Origin: UBA8958 sp964571695
GTDB taxonomy: Bacteria; Desulfobacterota; Syntrophia; Syntrophales; UBA8958
DNA length: 64,000 nt
NCBI GenBank assembly: GCA_964571695.1
Contig: CAZNDG010000003.1
Location: 1 to 64,000, forward strand
Direction of reading: 5' to 3'
The notes under the pieces were generated by a model. The model ran no database searches and was not told the origin of the DNA. It was given only the letters and a program-made list of their open reading frames with translations. Position 1 is the stretch's first letter; each line of letters opens with the position of its first letter. Below are positions 27,549 to 45,757 of this stretch, one piece after another. The translations under genes were made by a program, and so were the position numbers.

Positions 27549-29246
27549 GTGGCCCTTCACAATCCGGTGGAAGAAATGAACAAACCCCTCGATACCCCCA
27601 ACCCGGACGCGACGGCGAATCTAAGTGAACATCTGAGTCGCGTCGCCCGCCTCCTGCCCGAGAAGAAGGCCGTGGTCTGCCCGGCCGCCTCCGGCGCCTT
27701 TGTCCACTGGACGTTCCGCCAACTGGACGAAGAGACGGACCGTCTGGCCCATGGTTTCCAGCGGGCCGGCATCGTCCGGGGGGTGAAAACCATCCTCATG
27801 GTCCGGCCTTCCCTGGAGCTGTTCGCCGTTACCTTCGCCCTCTTTCGGGTGGGGGCGATTCCGGTGATGATCGATCCGGGCATGGGGCGGCAGAAGCTGG
27901 TGGACAACCTGTCTTCCATCGGCGCCGAGGCATTCATCGGCATTCCCCTGGCCCACATCCTCCGGGTCCTGTCACCGGGAAAATTCTCCACGGTAAAGGT
28001 GAAAATCACCGTGGGCCGCCGTCTCTTCTGGGGGGGGTATGCGCTGGAGGATTTACGCAAGGGTCCCTGGCGGCCCTTCCCGCCGGCTCCCATGCGTCCC
28101 GACGAGCGGGCGGCGATCTTCTTCACCACGGGGAGCACCGGCCCTCCCAAAGGGGTGGTCTATGAGCACGGGATGTTCGACGCCCAGGTCCGCTACCTCC
28201 GGACCCATTTCGGGTATGGCCGGGATGAGGTGGATCTGGCTACATTTCCGCTCTTTTCCCTGTTCGACGCCGTTTTGGGAATGACCTCCGTCATTCCTGA
28301 CATGGACCCCACCCGTCCGGCACAGGCGGACCCCCGGAAGATCGTCCACGCCCTGGAGGCCAACAACTGCAACAGCATGTATGGATCGCCCGCCCTCCTG
28401 GAAAACCTCGCCCGTTACGGGGCCGAGACGGGCAAGAAGCTTCCCGCCGTCAAACGGATCATCACCGCCGGCGCGCCGGTTCGTCCCGACCTGATGGAGG
28501 CCGTCCACCGCCTGCTGCCACCGGAGGCCCGGATTCACACCCCCTATGGGGCTACCGAGGCCCTGCCGGTGAGCGATATCGACAGCCGGGAGGTTCTTAC
28601 GGAGACCCGTCAAATCTCCGAAAGTGGAGGCGGCGCCTGTGTGGGACGGCCCATGGCGGGAATGGAGGTCCGGATCATCGGGATTACCGAGGAGCCTCTG
28701 GAGCGCATCGAGGATGCGGAGATCCTTCCGCCGGGAACGATCGGGGAAATCGCCGTCAAAGGACCGGTGACGACCAGGGAATATTTCCGGAATCCCGGGG
28801 CGACGCGCCTGGCAAAAATGCGGGACGGGGACGGCGGCGTCTGGCACCGGATGGGCGATCTGGGTTATCTGGACGATCGGCGGCGGCTGTGGTTCTGCGG
28901 CCGGAAGGCCCACCGGGTGGAAACCGCCGCCGGCGCTCTCTTTACCATTCCTTGCGAGGCCCTCTTCAATCGCCATCCCCGGGTGCGACGTTCAGCCCTG
29001 GTGGGGGTAGGCGCCCCGGGAAGCAAGCGGCCGGTAATCATCATCGAACTCCAGGCCGGGGACAGCGGCCGGGATAAGGAAGGACTGACGGAGGAATTGC
29101 TGACGATCGCCCGGAGCAACGGCATGATCGGGGCGATAAATACTATCCTCTACCATCCCGGATTTCCGGTGGACATCCGTCACAACGCCAAGATCTTCCG
29201 GGAAAAGCTGGCCGTCTGGGCGACGGCGCAGGTTGGTACGGATTGA
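27549..29246 (+). CDS. oleC: OleC, beta-lactone synthetase (ANL superfamily)
   Basis: A 565-residue AMP-forming-type enzyme. OleC uses ATP to close a 2-alkyl-3-hydroxyalkanoate into a cis-beta-lactone. The start is GTG 27549 or ATG 27576; neither has a good ribosome site. Signatures in order: the phosphate loop FFTTGSTGPPKGVVYEHG, the YGATEALPVS motif characteristic of OleC, the hinge-region MGDLGYLDDRR, and the C-terminal HNAKIFREKL carrying the catalytic-lid lysine. The gap after oleB is 142 bases and unusually A+T-rich, with GTTATAAT repeated twice, so an internal promoter is possible. It ends 154 bases before the second barrel gene; oleD follows only after that module. Confidence 0.88.
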   Translation: MALHNPVEEMNKPLDTPNPDATANLSEHLSRVARLLPEKKAVVCPAASGAFVHWTFRQLDEETDRLAHGFQRAGIVRGVKTILMVRPSLELFAVTFALFRVGAIPVMIDPGMGRQKLVDNLSSIGAEAFIGIPLAHILRVLSPGKFSTVKVKITVGRRLFWGGYALEDLRKGPWRPFPPAPMRPDERAAIFFTTGSTGPPKGVVYEHGMFDAQVRYLRTHFGYGRDEVDLATFPLFSLFDAVLGMTSVIPDMDPTRPAQADPRKIVHALEANNCNSMYGSPALLENLARYGAETGKKLPAVKRIITAGAPVRPDLMEAVHRLLPPEARIHTPYGATEALPVSDIDSREVLTETRQISESGGGACVGRPMAGMEVRIIGITEEPLERIEDAEILPPGTIGEIAVKGPVTTREYFRNPGATRLAKMRDGDGGVWHRMGDLGYLDDRRRLWFCGRKAHRVETAAGALFTIPCEALFNRHPRVRRSALVGVGAPGSKRPVIIIELQAGDSGRDKEGLTEELLTIARSNGMIGAINTILYHPGFPVDIRHNAKIFREKLAVWATAQVGTD

Positions 29247-29277
29247 TGATCAGGATGTGAAAAAATACCTTCCGGCA

Positions 29278-29293
29278 TGTGAACCAGTTCACA
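29278..29293. promoter_or_regulatory. CRP-like operator 3
   Basis: TGTGAACCAGTTCACA is a perfect TGTGA-N6-TCACA palindrome. It is centred about 63 bases before the predicted start point of the second barrel gene, close to the class I CRP position. Confidence 0.65.
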
Positions 29294-29312
29294 CCAAAAT
29301 ACACAATACATA

Positions 29313-29342
29313 TTGACACCAATGAGTAAACGCCTGTAAATT
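29313..29342 (+). promoter_or_regulatory. Predicted promoter of module 2
   Basis: TTGACA (29313), an 18-base spacer and TAAATT (29337) lie about 80 bases before the start of the second barrel gene. Confidence 0.5.
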
Positions 29343-29421
29343 TAAAACGAATAGATGCTTTATTGTCTATCGTCGGATGTGTACGGCTACCTGATCAAAA
29401 TTGTTAATGGGAGATCGGCAA

Positions 29422-30978
29422 ATGAGGAAAATCCCGGCGCCTGTGCCGTCAATGGCGGTTTTGTTTATGCTCTGTCTGCTTATTCTGACGCCCTGTGCCT
29501 TTGGTCAGGAGGCCCCGGATCTACAGGCGGGTATCCGGCATTATCAGGCGGAGAACTATGAGGAAGCCATCGACATCCTGACTAAATACCGTCAGAAAGA
29601 CCCGTCTTCGTCCATGGCGGCGTTCTTCCTCGGGATGTCCTATAAGCAGGCCAACGACATCCCCTCCGCCGAAGGCCAGCTTCGTGATGCCGCCACTCTC
29701 ACCCCTCCGGTCCGGCAGGCCCCGGTGGAGTTGATCGATGTCCTCTACCAGCAGGGTAAATTCGAAGAGGCAAAGCAGTGGATCGGCGTCGCGGAAACCA
29801 ACAACCTCTTCCCGGCCAAGATCGCCTTCCTCAAGGGGATGATCGCCGCCTCGGAGGGACGTTACCAGCAGGCCATCGAGGCCTTCGATCAGGCCAAGAA
29901 TCTGGATGCCGCCTATACCCAGTCCGCGGATCTTCAGATCGGGGTCTGCTACATGAACCTGCGCAAATACGACATGGCCAAGCAGCGTTTTCAGACCGCC
30001 ATTACCCAGGACCCCCTCTCAGATCTCGGGTCTTTCGCCCGGCGTTATCAGGATCTCGTGGAAGAGCGCAGTTTCCTGGAACGGCCCCTGCGCCTGACCG
30101 TGGGCCTTATGGCCCAGTACGACACGAATATCCTCTCCGAACCGACCTGGAATGGCTTCTGGCTTCAGCGGACGGGGACGGATTTTTGGGAACGGGACGA
30201 GAAGAGCTTCAAGTATCTGACCACGGCCCGCCTGGATTATGTCCCCATCCTCAAAGGTCCCTTCACGTTCAACGCGAGCTATGCCGCCGCCGCCAGTTTT
30301 CAGGAGAAATATTCCACCAGTTACGACCTCATCGCCAACACCTTTTCCGCTAACCCCGGTTTGAGTTTCGGACGCTTCATGGTGGTACTGGCGGGTAACT
30401 ACACCCATGTGATGAAGAGAAATCCCGGCTACCAGCGTTATTCGGAAAATTACACCGTCGGGCCGCTCCTCCGGTATATGCCGGCGCCGAACCATATCCT
30501 GGAGCTCTCGGCCGGTTATGCGGGTAAAAACTATTTTGAAGCCGTCACCCAGCCGCAACTCTGGGATCAGTCGTCCCGGGGCCTGGACAGCTATATCGCC
30601 TGGTACTGGATGTTCGGGGCCCGAGGGGGGCTTTTGAATCTCAAGTACGGTTTCAGCACGGAGAGCGCCCACGGCGCCTACTTCGACAATCGGGGACACC
30701 GGTTTACGGTCAATTTCATGTCCCCGAAATACTGGCTGATCCGGGCCCAGGTCGGCGGGGAGATGTTCCTGCAGGACTACCAGAACCCCAACGCCACCTT
30801 CGACAACACCAAACGGAGCGATCAGACATACACGCTGACAGCCGGGATTTACTGGGATATAAACCGGCATCTCACGATCATCGCCCCGCAGTACATGAAG
30901 ACCCGGGTCTTCTCGAATATATTCCTTTACGACTATGACCGCAATGTCTATTCCGTAGGCTTGGAACTCAGGTTTTAA
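29422..30978 (+). CDS. TPR-domain outer-membrane beta-barrel protein (module 2), Slam/T11SS-like
   Basis: A 518-residue paralogue of the protein encoded at 22572-24182. ATG 29422 follows GGGAG by eight bases; upstream TTG and ATG codons are in frame but lack spacing. The signal peptide ends near CAFGQ. TPR repeats run to about residue 215 (YQAENYEEAIDILTKYRQ, AAFFLGMSYKQAN, YQQAIEAFDQAKNLD). The barrel starts with LTVGLMAQYDTNIL and ends VYSVGLELRF, with the expected terminal Phe. Shared blocks with module 1 include DPLSDLG.FARRYQD and NYTVGPLLR, so the two are recent relatives. It ends 31 bases before the giant FecR gene, an arrangement consistent with an outer-membrane exporter and its substrate. 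Secretion activity is inferred from architecture alone. Confidence 0.78.
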   Translation: MRKIPAPVPSMAVLFMLCLLILTPCAFGQEAPDLQAGIRHYQAENYEEAIDILTKYRQKDPSSSMAAFFLGMSYKQANDIPSAEGQLRDAATLTPPVRQAPVELIDVLYQQGKFEEAKQWIGVAETNNLFPAKIAFLKGMIAASEGRYQQAIEAFDQAKNLDAAYTQSADLQIGVCYMNLRKYDMAKQRFQTAITQDPLSDLGSFARRYQDLVEERSFLERPLRLTVGLMAQYDTNILSEPTWNGFWLQRTGTDFWERDEKSFKYLTTARLDYVPILKGPFTFNASYAAAASFQEKYSTSYDLIANTFSANPGLSFGRFMVVLAGNYTHVMKRNPGYQRYSENYTVGPLLRYMPAPNHILELSAGYAGKNYFEAVTQPQLWDQSSRGLDSYIAWYWMFGARGGLLNLKYGFSTESAHGAYFDNRGHRFTVNFMSPKYWLIRAQVGGEMFLQDYQNPNATFDNTKRSDQTYTLTAGIYWDINRHLTIIAPQYMKTRVFSNIFLYDYDRNVYSVGLELRF

Positions 30979-31009
30979 TCCCTCGTTTTATGTGTCAGGA
31001 GGTGTCACC

Positions 31010-40996
<9,987 letters not shown>

Positions 40997-41037
40997 GCCA
41001 TGGGCTGAAGTTCAACGGCTGGTAAACCGCCTTTTCT

Positions 41038-41066
41038 TCCTCCCCCGCATAGGGGGAGGACTTTTT
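41038..41066 (+). terminator. Rho-independent terminator after FecR giant 2
   Basis: TCCTCCCCC and GGGGGAGGA form a perfect nine-pair stem around a five-base loop, followed by CTTTTT, 42 bases after the FecR stop codon. Confidence 0.85.
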
Positions 41067-41115
41067 GTGCAGTGTGTGTAGTGATGGAAAAATTAATCGG
41101 GGAGGAAAAACGTTT

Positions 41116-41640
41116 ATGAGAATAACAATTAACCTTATCGCCGTCGTCACGGCATTGCTGCTGTCGCTGCCGGCTTGTACGCCGGCCTGGGCCGCCGGTC
41201 CGGTCAAGATCGGCATCATCGACCTGCCGCGGATCATGCGGGACGCCAAGGCGGCGAAAGACGCCCGGGGCGTCCTGGCAAAGGATCTGGAAAACCGGCG
41301 GGCCCAGCTCATGGCCAAAGATAAGGAAATCAAGGCCCTGGACGACGAATTGAAGAATCCCCGGCTCAAACTCAGCGATGGGGCCCGAAAGGAGAAAGCG
41401 GAGAAACTGGCCCGGGAGGTAAAGGATTTCCGACGTCTCGATGCGGACTTCGGCGAAGAGCTGAAAAAGAAGGAATACGAGCTGACCCAGAAGATCATTG
41501 TCGATATTCGTGGGATCGTCCAATCCATGATAAAGAATGAGAAATACACCCTGATCCTCGAAAAGGGCGGTGTCTTCGGAAGCGATGAATCCGTCGATGT
41601 GACGGAGCGAATCCTGAGACTATACGACCGGCAGCGGTGA
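41116..41640 (+). CDS. Skp/OmpH-family periplasmic chaperone
   Basis: A 174-residue exported protein of the OmpH/Skp family, which holds unfolded outer-membrane proteins in the periplasm. ATG 41116 has GGAGG about ten bases upstream. After a signal peptide (cut near PAWA) comes the family's opening strand VKIGIIDLPRIMRDAKAAKD. A long charged coiled-coil follows (about residues 50-140, rich in Lys/Glu/Asp), then the closing IVQSMIKNEKYTLILEKGG and a short tail. It lies downstream of an outer-membrane barrel and a giant exported protein, which fits assistance in their assembly, although a terminator separates them. Its stop codon overlaps a possible GTG start of oleD, so those two genes are probably coupled. 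Confidence 0.85.
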   Translation: MRITINLIAVVTALLLSLPACTPAWAAGPVKIGIIDLPRIMRDAKAAKDARGVLAKDLENRRAQLMAKDKEIKALDDELKNPRLKLSDGARKEKAEKLAREVKDFRRLDADFGEELKKKEYELTQKIIVDIRGIVQSMIKNEKYTLILEKGGVFGSDESVDVTERILRLYDRQR

Positions 41641-41663
41641 TTACTTTTGGTCCCTCCCCATCA

Positions 41664-42686
41664 ATGAGCACGCCCGTTCTCGTGACCGGCGGCGGCGGAT
41701 TTTTGGGCGGCGCCATCGTCGCCCACCTCCTGGCGGCGGGTTACACCGTCCGGAGTTTTGCCCGGAGTGACTATCCGGAGTTGCGGCGCCTGGGAGTGGA
41801 AGTGATCCGGGGCGACCTGGCGGATCCCGAGGCGGTCCGGCAGGCCTGCGCGGGCTGTGCCGTTGTCTTCCACAACGCCGCCCGGGCGGGGGTATGGGGG
41901 GATTTCGACTCCTTTTACCGCCCCAATGTGGTCGGTACGAAGAACATCCTGGCGGCCTGCGGTTGCACCGGCGTGGGCCGGCTGGTCTTTACCAGCTCCG
42001 CCAGCGTCGTCTTCGGCGATGCCGATCTGGCGGGGGTAGATGAATCGGTTCCCTATCCGGACCGGCCCCGCTCCCCCTACACCGCCACCAAGGCGGAGGC
42101 GGAAAGGATGGTCCTAAAAGCAGACCGTCCCGCCCTGAGGACCCTGTCGCTCCGACCCCACCTCATCTGGGGGCCGGGAGACACCCAGATCATCCCCCGC
42201 ATCCTTGCCCAGGCCCGGGCCGGCAAGATCCTCCGTGTCGGCGACGGGAAGAACATCATCGACACCACCTATATCGACAACGCCGCCGCCGCCCATCTCC
42301 TTGCCGCCCAGGCCCTGGCGGAGAACCCCCGGGTCGCGGGGCGGGCCTATTTCATCTCCAACGGCGAGCCCGTGAATCTCTGGGATTTTGTGAACCGCAT
42401 TCTGGCCCTGTCGGGCATCCCGCCGATCCGCCGGGGAATCCCCAAATCCATCGCCGTCCTTATGGGGGGGGTCATCGAGCGTCTCCATCTCGCCCTGAAA
42501 CTGCCCGGGGAACCCCGGATGACCCGCTTCCTCGCGGAGGAACTGGCTACGACCCATTGGTTCGACATTGGCGCCGCCCGGCGGGAATTGCTCTACGAGC
42601 CCCGCGTCTCCATGGCGGAGGGCCTGCTGCGCCTGCAAGCATGGTTGGCGGAACTGTCCGGAAAAGACATCGCGGCGAATCAATGA
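41664..42686 (+). CDS. oleD: OleD, NADPH-dependent 2-alkyl-3-ketoalkanoic acid reductase
   Basis: A 340-residue short-chain dehydrogenase of the extended 3-beta-hydroxysteroid-dehydrogenase type. OleD reduces the beta-keto acid made by OleA to the beta-hydroxy acid that OleC cyclises. I prefer ATG 41664, which puts the nucleotide loop VTGGGGFLGG at residues 7-16; GTG 41637, overlapping the previous stop, is possible. The active site shows Ser111/112/114 in FTSSASVVFGD and Tyr139-x3-Lys143 in SPYTATK. Further family marks are HNAARAGVWGD and LRPHLIWGPGD. It is separated from oleA-oleC by about 12 kb but is on the same strand. Other epimerase/dehydratase roles cannot be excluded from sequence alone; context makes OleD the best call. 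Confidence 0.82.
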   Translation: MSTPVLVTGGGGFLGGAIVAHLLAAGYTVRSFARSDYPELRRLGVEVIRGDLADPEAVRQACAGCAVVFHNAARAGVWGDFDSFYRPNVVGTKNILAACGCTGVGRLVFTSSASVVFGDADLAGVDESVPYPDRPRSPYTATKAEAERMVLKADRPALRTLSLRPHLIWGPGDTQIIPRILAQARAGKILRVGDGKNIIDTTYIDNAAAAHLLAAQALAENPRVAGRAYFISNGEPVNLWDFVNRILALSGIPPIRRGIPKSIAVLMGGVIERLHLALKLPGEPRMTRFLAEELATTHWFDIGAARRELLYEPRVSMAEGLLRLQAWLAELSGKDIAANQ

Positions 42687-43014
42687 CGGCATGCTGGCAA
42701 GGATCTTTTCCGCCGCCGTTCGGTCCGTATCGGCAGAAGGGAAAAGATATCGTCCGTACCGTCTAATTTGATGCCCTCGTAAAAAACACTCATATCCCGT
42801 GGAGTACCACGAAGCATGAAAATGACTCTTTCATAGTAAAATCATTTTATTCCTCCATATTCAAATGGGAGATTAGGAGGGGGTGGGGTAATCATTTATA
42901 TTTACTTAACAAAACCCATCTTCACCCTGTCCCTCCCCTTGAAGGGGGGGAGATTTGCATCTGTTACGGACGTATCAAATTTACCGACGCTTGCTTCCTC
43001 GTCCCGCTGGGCCG
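42687..43014. other. Intergenic region with palindromic repeat-like elements
   Basis: These 328 bases separate convergent genes. Bases 42791-42840 form a hairpin-bearing dispersed repeat, inverted relative to 60952-61001. Bases 42865-42960 hold a G-rich block (GGAGATTAGGAGGGGGTGGG) facing a C-rich block ending CCCTCCCCTTGAAGGGGGG, which resembles a REP-type intergenic palindrome. No gene seen. Confidence 0.45.
42791..42840 (-). repeat. Short dispersed hairpin repeat, copy 1
   Basis: On the minus strand it reads TACTATGAAA, six variable bases, then TTTTCATGCTTCGTGG. About 39 of 48 positions match the copy at 60952-61001, and the ATGAAA/TTTCAT stem is kept in both. Confidence 0.55.
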
Positions 43015-43509
43015 TCAATGGCCGTGAGCCGCTTCCGATGCTTCGAACGTCTTGTGCAGGGTACCGGCCGGGTGCTCCGGAGGCGCGTATATGGCGTAAA
43101 CCTTCAGTGGTTTCTTTCCCTCGTTGATGATGTTGTGCCAGTACCCGGCGGGGATGAAGATCGCCCAGTCATTGTCGACCCACTTGTCGAAGGTCATTTT
43201 GTCCTTTTCCTTGCCCATCACCACCCGCGCCTTGCCGCTTTCCACCCGGATGAACTGATCGTTCCGGTCGTGTTTTTCCAATCCGATCTCCCCGCCGGGT
43301 TTGATGGACATTACCGTAAGCTGCAGATTGTTTCCCGTCCATTTCGTTGTTCGGAAATTCCCGTTCTTCAATGTCAGCTTCTCGATGTTTACGATCCATG
43401 GTTGTGGGCCGTAATCCTTACTCTTTTCCTTGTCTTCCCCCTCGCCTGCCCAGGCAAAAACCGCGGTGAGCAGGAGCGACAAAACGATTAATGCGCCTTT
43501 TTTCCACAT
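43015..43509 (-). CDS. Exported cupin-domain protein
   Basis: A 164-residue protein with a signal peptide (1-22, ending WAG) and one cupin barrel. Cupin motif 1 is recognisable in KPGGEIGLEKHDRNDQ followed by VESGKARV, and motif 2 in IFIPAGYWHNIINEG. The metal-site residues His and Glu of motif 1 and His of motif 2 are present, although motif 1 has one His where many cupins have two. It resembles mannose-6-phosphate-isomerase-type small cupins, but the export signal puts it in the periplasm, where the substrate is unknown. The C-terminus ends in a His-containing tail (AAHGH). It is 57 bases downstream of the CoA-transferase gene on the same strand and could be co-transcribed. Confidence 0.8.
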   Translation of the reverse strand: MWKKGALIVLSLLLTAVFAWAGEGEDKEKSKDYGPQPWIVNIEKLTLKNGNFRTTKWTGNNLQLTVMSIKPGGEIGLEKHDRNDQFIRVESGKARVVMGKEKDKMTFDKWVDNDWAIFIPAGYWHNIINEGKKPLKVYAIYAPPEHPAGTLHKTFEASEAAHGH

Positions 43510-43566
43510 GACTTTTCCTCCTTGAGATCAATGGTTGTGGGCGCCGTCGTCAAGACGGCTTGCCGT

Positions 43567-45441
43567 TTATTCCCGGAACGTCATCTTGAGTTCCCAGAGG
43601 CCGGCGACGTTTTTCTTTTCCAGGTCGAAGCCTCCCTGCTCGAAGGTGTGGAGCATGGGCTGGTTCTCCGAGAGGACCTCCGCTGTGAAGCCCAACAGAC
43701 CCTGTCTTTTAGCCAAATAGGTCAGGTAGGCGAGCAGTTCCGTCCCGATGCCCATGCGATGATGGGTATCCTTTACGGCAAAAGCCACTTCCGCCGCATG
43801 GGCCGTTTCATCGATGTAGTATCGGCCCACGCCGACGATCTCCTCCGTCTTCTCCCGGGGCATGATGGCCAGGATGGCCATTTCAACCGTATAATCGATG
43901 ATTACCAGTTTCTGAAGGACCTCGTGGGGCATGTCCTTCCGGGCCGACATGAAGCGGCGGTAGAGGCTCTGATCGGAGAGGGAGTAGATGAAGTCTTTGA
44001 GGAGGGGTTCGTCGCTGATCTTGATAGGGCGAAAGAGGATATTGATCCCCTTCTTCGTGGTCCGGTAGGTTTCCAGGTGCTCGGGGTATTCCCCCCGTAC
44101 ACCGGGGATGAAGGCCTGGTCCCGATAGATGAGCCCCAGCTTCTTGGCCTCTTCGATGAGCCAGGGACGGAACTTGGGGTGGGCGATGCCGATGAGTTCC
44201 ATGGCCCGTTCCCGGATGCTCTTGCCGTGGAGGTAGGCGATTCCGTACTCCGTAACGACGTAGTGGACGTCCCCCCGGGTCAGGGTGACCCCGGAACCTT
44301 CCCGGAGCATGGGGACGATGCGGGATACGACATCGCAGGCGGCGGTGGACTGGAGGGTGAGGATTGACTTGCCCCCCCTGGCCAGGACGGCACCCCGCAT
44401 GAAATCCGCCTGGCCGCCCACGCCGCTATGAAAGATCCGGCCGATGGATTCCGCCGTGGCCTGACCGGTCAAGTCGATCTCCAGGGCACTGTTGATGGCC
44501 GTCATCCGGTCGTGCTGGGCGATGATCAGGGGGTTGTTAGTGTAGTCGATGGTCCGGAACTCGATGGCCGGGTTGTCATGGAGATAACGGTAGGTGTCCT
44601 GATTGCCGAGGCAGAAGGTCGTTACCGTTTTTCCGGGGTTGAGGGTCTTTTTGGAGTTGTCGATTACCCCCGTTTTCATAAGTTCGATGATCCCGTCGCC
44701 GATCAGTTCCGTGTGAACCCCGAGATGCCGCTTGTCCCTGAGATTGGCCAGGACGGTGTTGGGGATGCTGCCGTAGCCCACCTGAATGGTGTCCCCGTCC
44801 TCAACGAGACGGGCGACGTACTTCCCGATCCCCATGACGATCTCCGAGTCGGCCCCTTTGGTGTATTCCAGGAGCAGTTCGTCATAGGGGACGAGATAAT
44901 CGATGTCCCGGATATGGATGAAGGAATCACCATGGACCCGGGGCATGAAACTGTTGACCTGGGCGACGACGATCTTGGCCTGCTCGGCGGCGGCCTTGAC
45001 GATGTCAACGCTGATGCCCAGGCTCAGATAGCCGTGTTCGTCCGGGAGTGAGGTCTGGATGAGGGCGATGTCCACCCGGGCCAGTCCCCGGCGGAACAAC
45101 TCCGGCGTTTCCGAGAGAAAGACGGGGGTGTAATCGGCGACGCCCTTATTGACCGCGTCCCGGGTGCTGTCGCCGATGAAGAAGGAGTTGTGGCGGAAGT
45201 TCTGCTTGAATTTCTCCGTGGCATACGGGGCCACGCCGAGGGAACGGATATGGAGTACTTCAGCGTCGAAAAAGGCCTTGGGGTATGACTTTACATAACG
45301 GATCAGGCCCTGGACCAGATGCTGGGGTTCGGCGCAGGCCGAGCCGATGAAGATCGTGTCTCCCCGGTGAATGTGACTGAAGATCTCCGCTTCCGAGGCG
45401 AATTTTTCCGGATAAAGGGCCTTCCATTTCTCCAGTGACAT
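43567..45441 (-). CDS. Acetyl-CoA hydrolase/transferase fused to GNAT acetyltransferase
   Basis: A 624-residue two-domain protein. ATG 45441 is chosen because GAGGAG lies eight bases upstream; the frame is open 57 codons further but without conserved sequence. Residues 1-430 are an acetyl-CoA hydrolase/transferase of the 4-hydroxybutyrate/acetate CoA-transferase type. GVHTELIGDG carries the conserved glutamate that forms the CoA thioester, and YGSIPNTVLANL and HSGVGGQADFMRGA are family blocks. Residues about 455-620 form a GNAT domain with the acetyl-CoA loop HHRMGIGTELL. The enzyme would exchange CoA between acyl-CoA and carboxylate; the GNAT part may acetylate proteins. It faces an ADP-forming acyl-CoA synthetase gene across a 316-base divergent region, which suggests shared acetate/acyl-CoA energy metabolism. 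Confidence 0.85.
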   Translation of the reverse strand: MSLEKWKALYPEKFASEAEIFSHIHRGDTIFIGSACAEPQHLVQGLIRYVKSYPKAFFDAEVLHIRSLGVAPYATEKFKQNFRHNSFFIGDSTRDAVNKGVADYTPVFLSETPELFRRGLARVDIALIQTSLPDEHGYLSLGISVDIVKAAAEQAKIVVAQVNSFMPRVHGDSFIHIRDIDYLVPYDELLLEYTKGADSEIVMGIGKYVARLVEDGDTIQVGYGSIPNTVLANLRDKRHLGVHTELIGDGIIELMKTGVIDNSKKTLNPGKTVTTFCLGNQDTYRYLHDNPAIEFRTIDYTNNPLIIAQHDRMTAINSALEIDLTGQATAESIGRIFHSGVGGQADFMRGAVLARGGKSILTLQSTAACDVVSRIVPMLREGSGVTLTRGDVHYVVTEYGIAYLHGKSIRERAMELIGIAHPKFRPWLIEEAKKLGLIYRDQAFIPGVRGEYPEHLETYRTTKKGINILFRPIKISDEPLLKDFIYSLSDQSLYRRFMSARKDMPHEVLQKLVIIDYTVEMAILAIMPREKTEEIVGVGRYYIDETAHAAEVAFAVKDTHHRMGIGTELLAYLTYLAKRQGLLGFTAEVLSENQPMLHTFEQGGFDLEKKNVAGLWELKMTFRE

Positions 45442-45757
45442 AATCTTGCTCCTCGCTCGAAAGAAATTATGTTGTTCCGGGGCCGGCGCCGGGAAAGTTA
45501 AGATCGGGGTATGCCACCGGGAAACCATTTTCACATAAATCGATGGGATGTCAAGGTGAAACCATGAACGGGGCGGGGTGGAACCACGGCGCCCTGCCTC
45601 CGGATGGGTCATGATAACTTCCGCCTCTTCGGGACAAACGAAGGATTGACAGGGGGAGGGGATTTATTTATAGGAGGTCCGGGCCATGAAGGCCCAGCCG
45701 GCTCTCCGTCCCGCGGCGGGCAAGGCCGGAAACAATTGACTCGTATGGCGGTATATA
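45442..45757. other. Divergent promoter region with a possible 17-codon leader frame
   Basis: This 316-base region separates the CoA-transferase and acyl-CoA synthetase genes. On the plus strand TTGACA (45646) and TTTATA (45667) could be a promoter. AGGAGG (45673) precedes a short frame, 45686-45739, of 17 codons (MKAQPALRPAAGKAGNN), which stops 18 bases before the synthetase start. Confidence 0.35.

Noticed and set aside
44428..45051. A 207-codon plus-strand frame opposite the CoA-transferase
   Set aside because: It is antisense to a well-conserved enzyme domain and has no recognisable motif or ribosome site.
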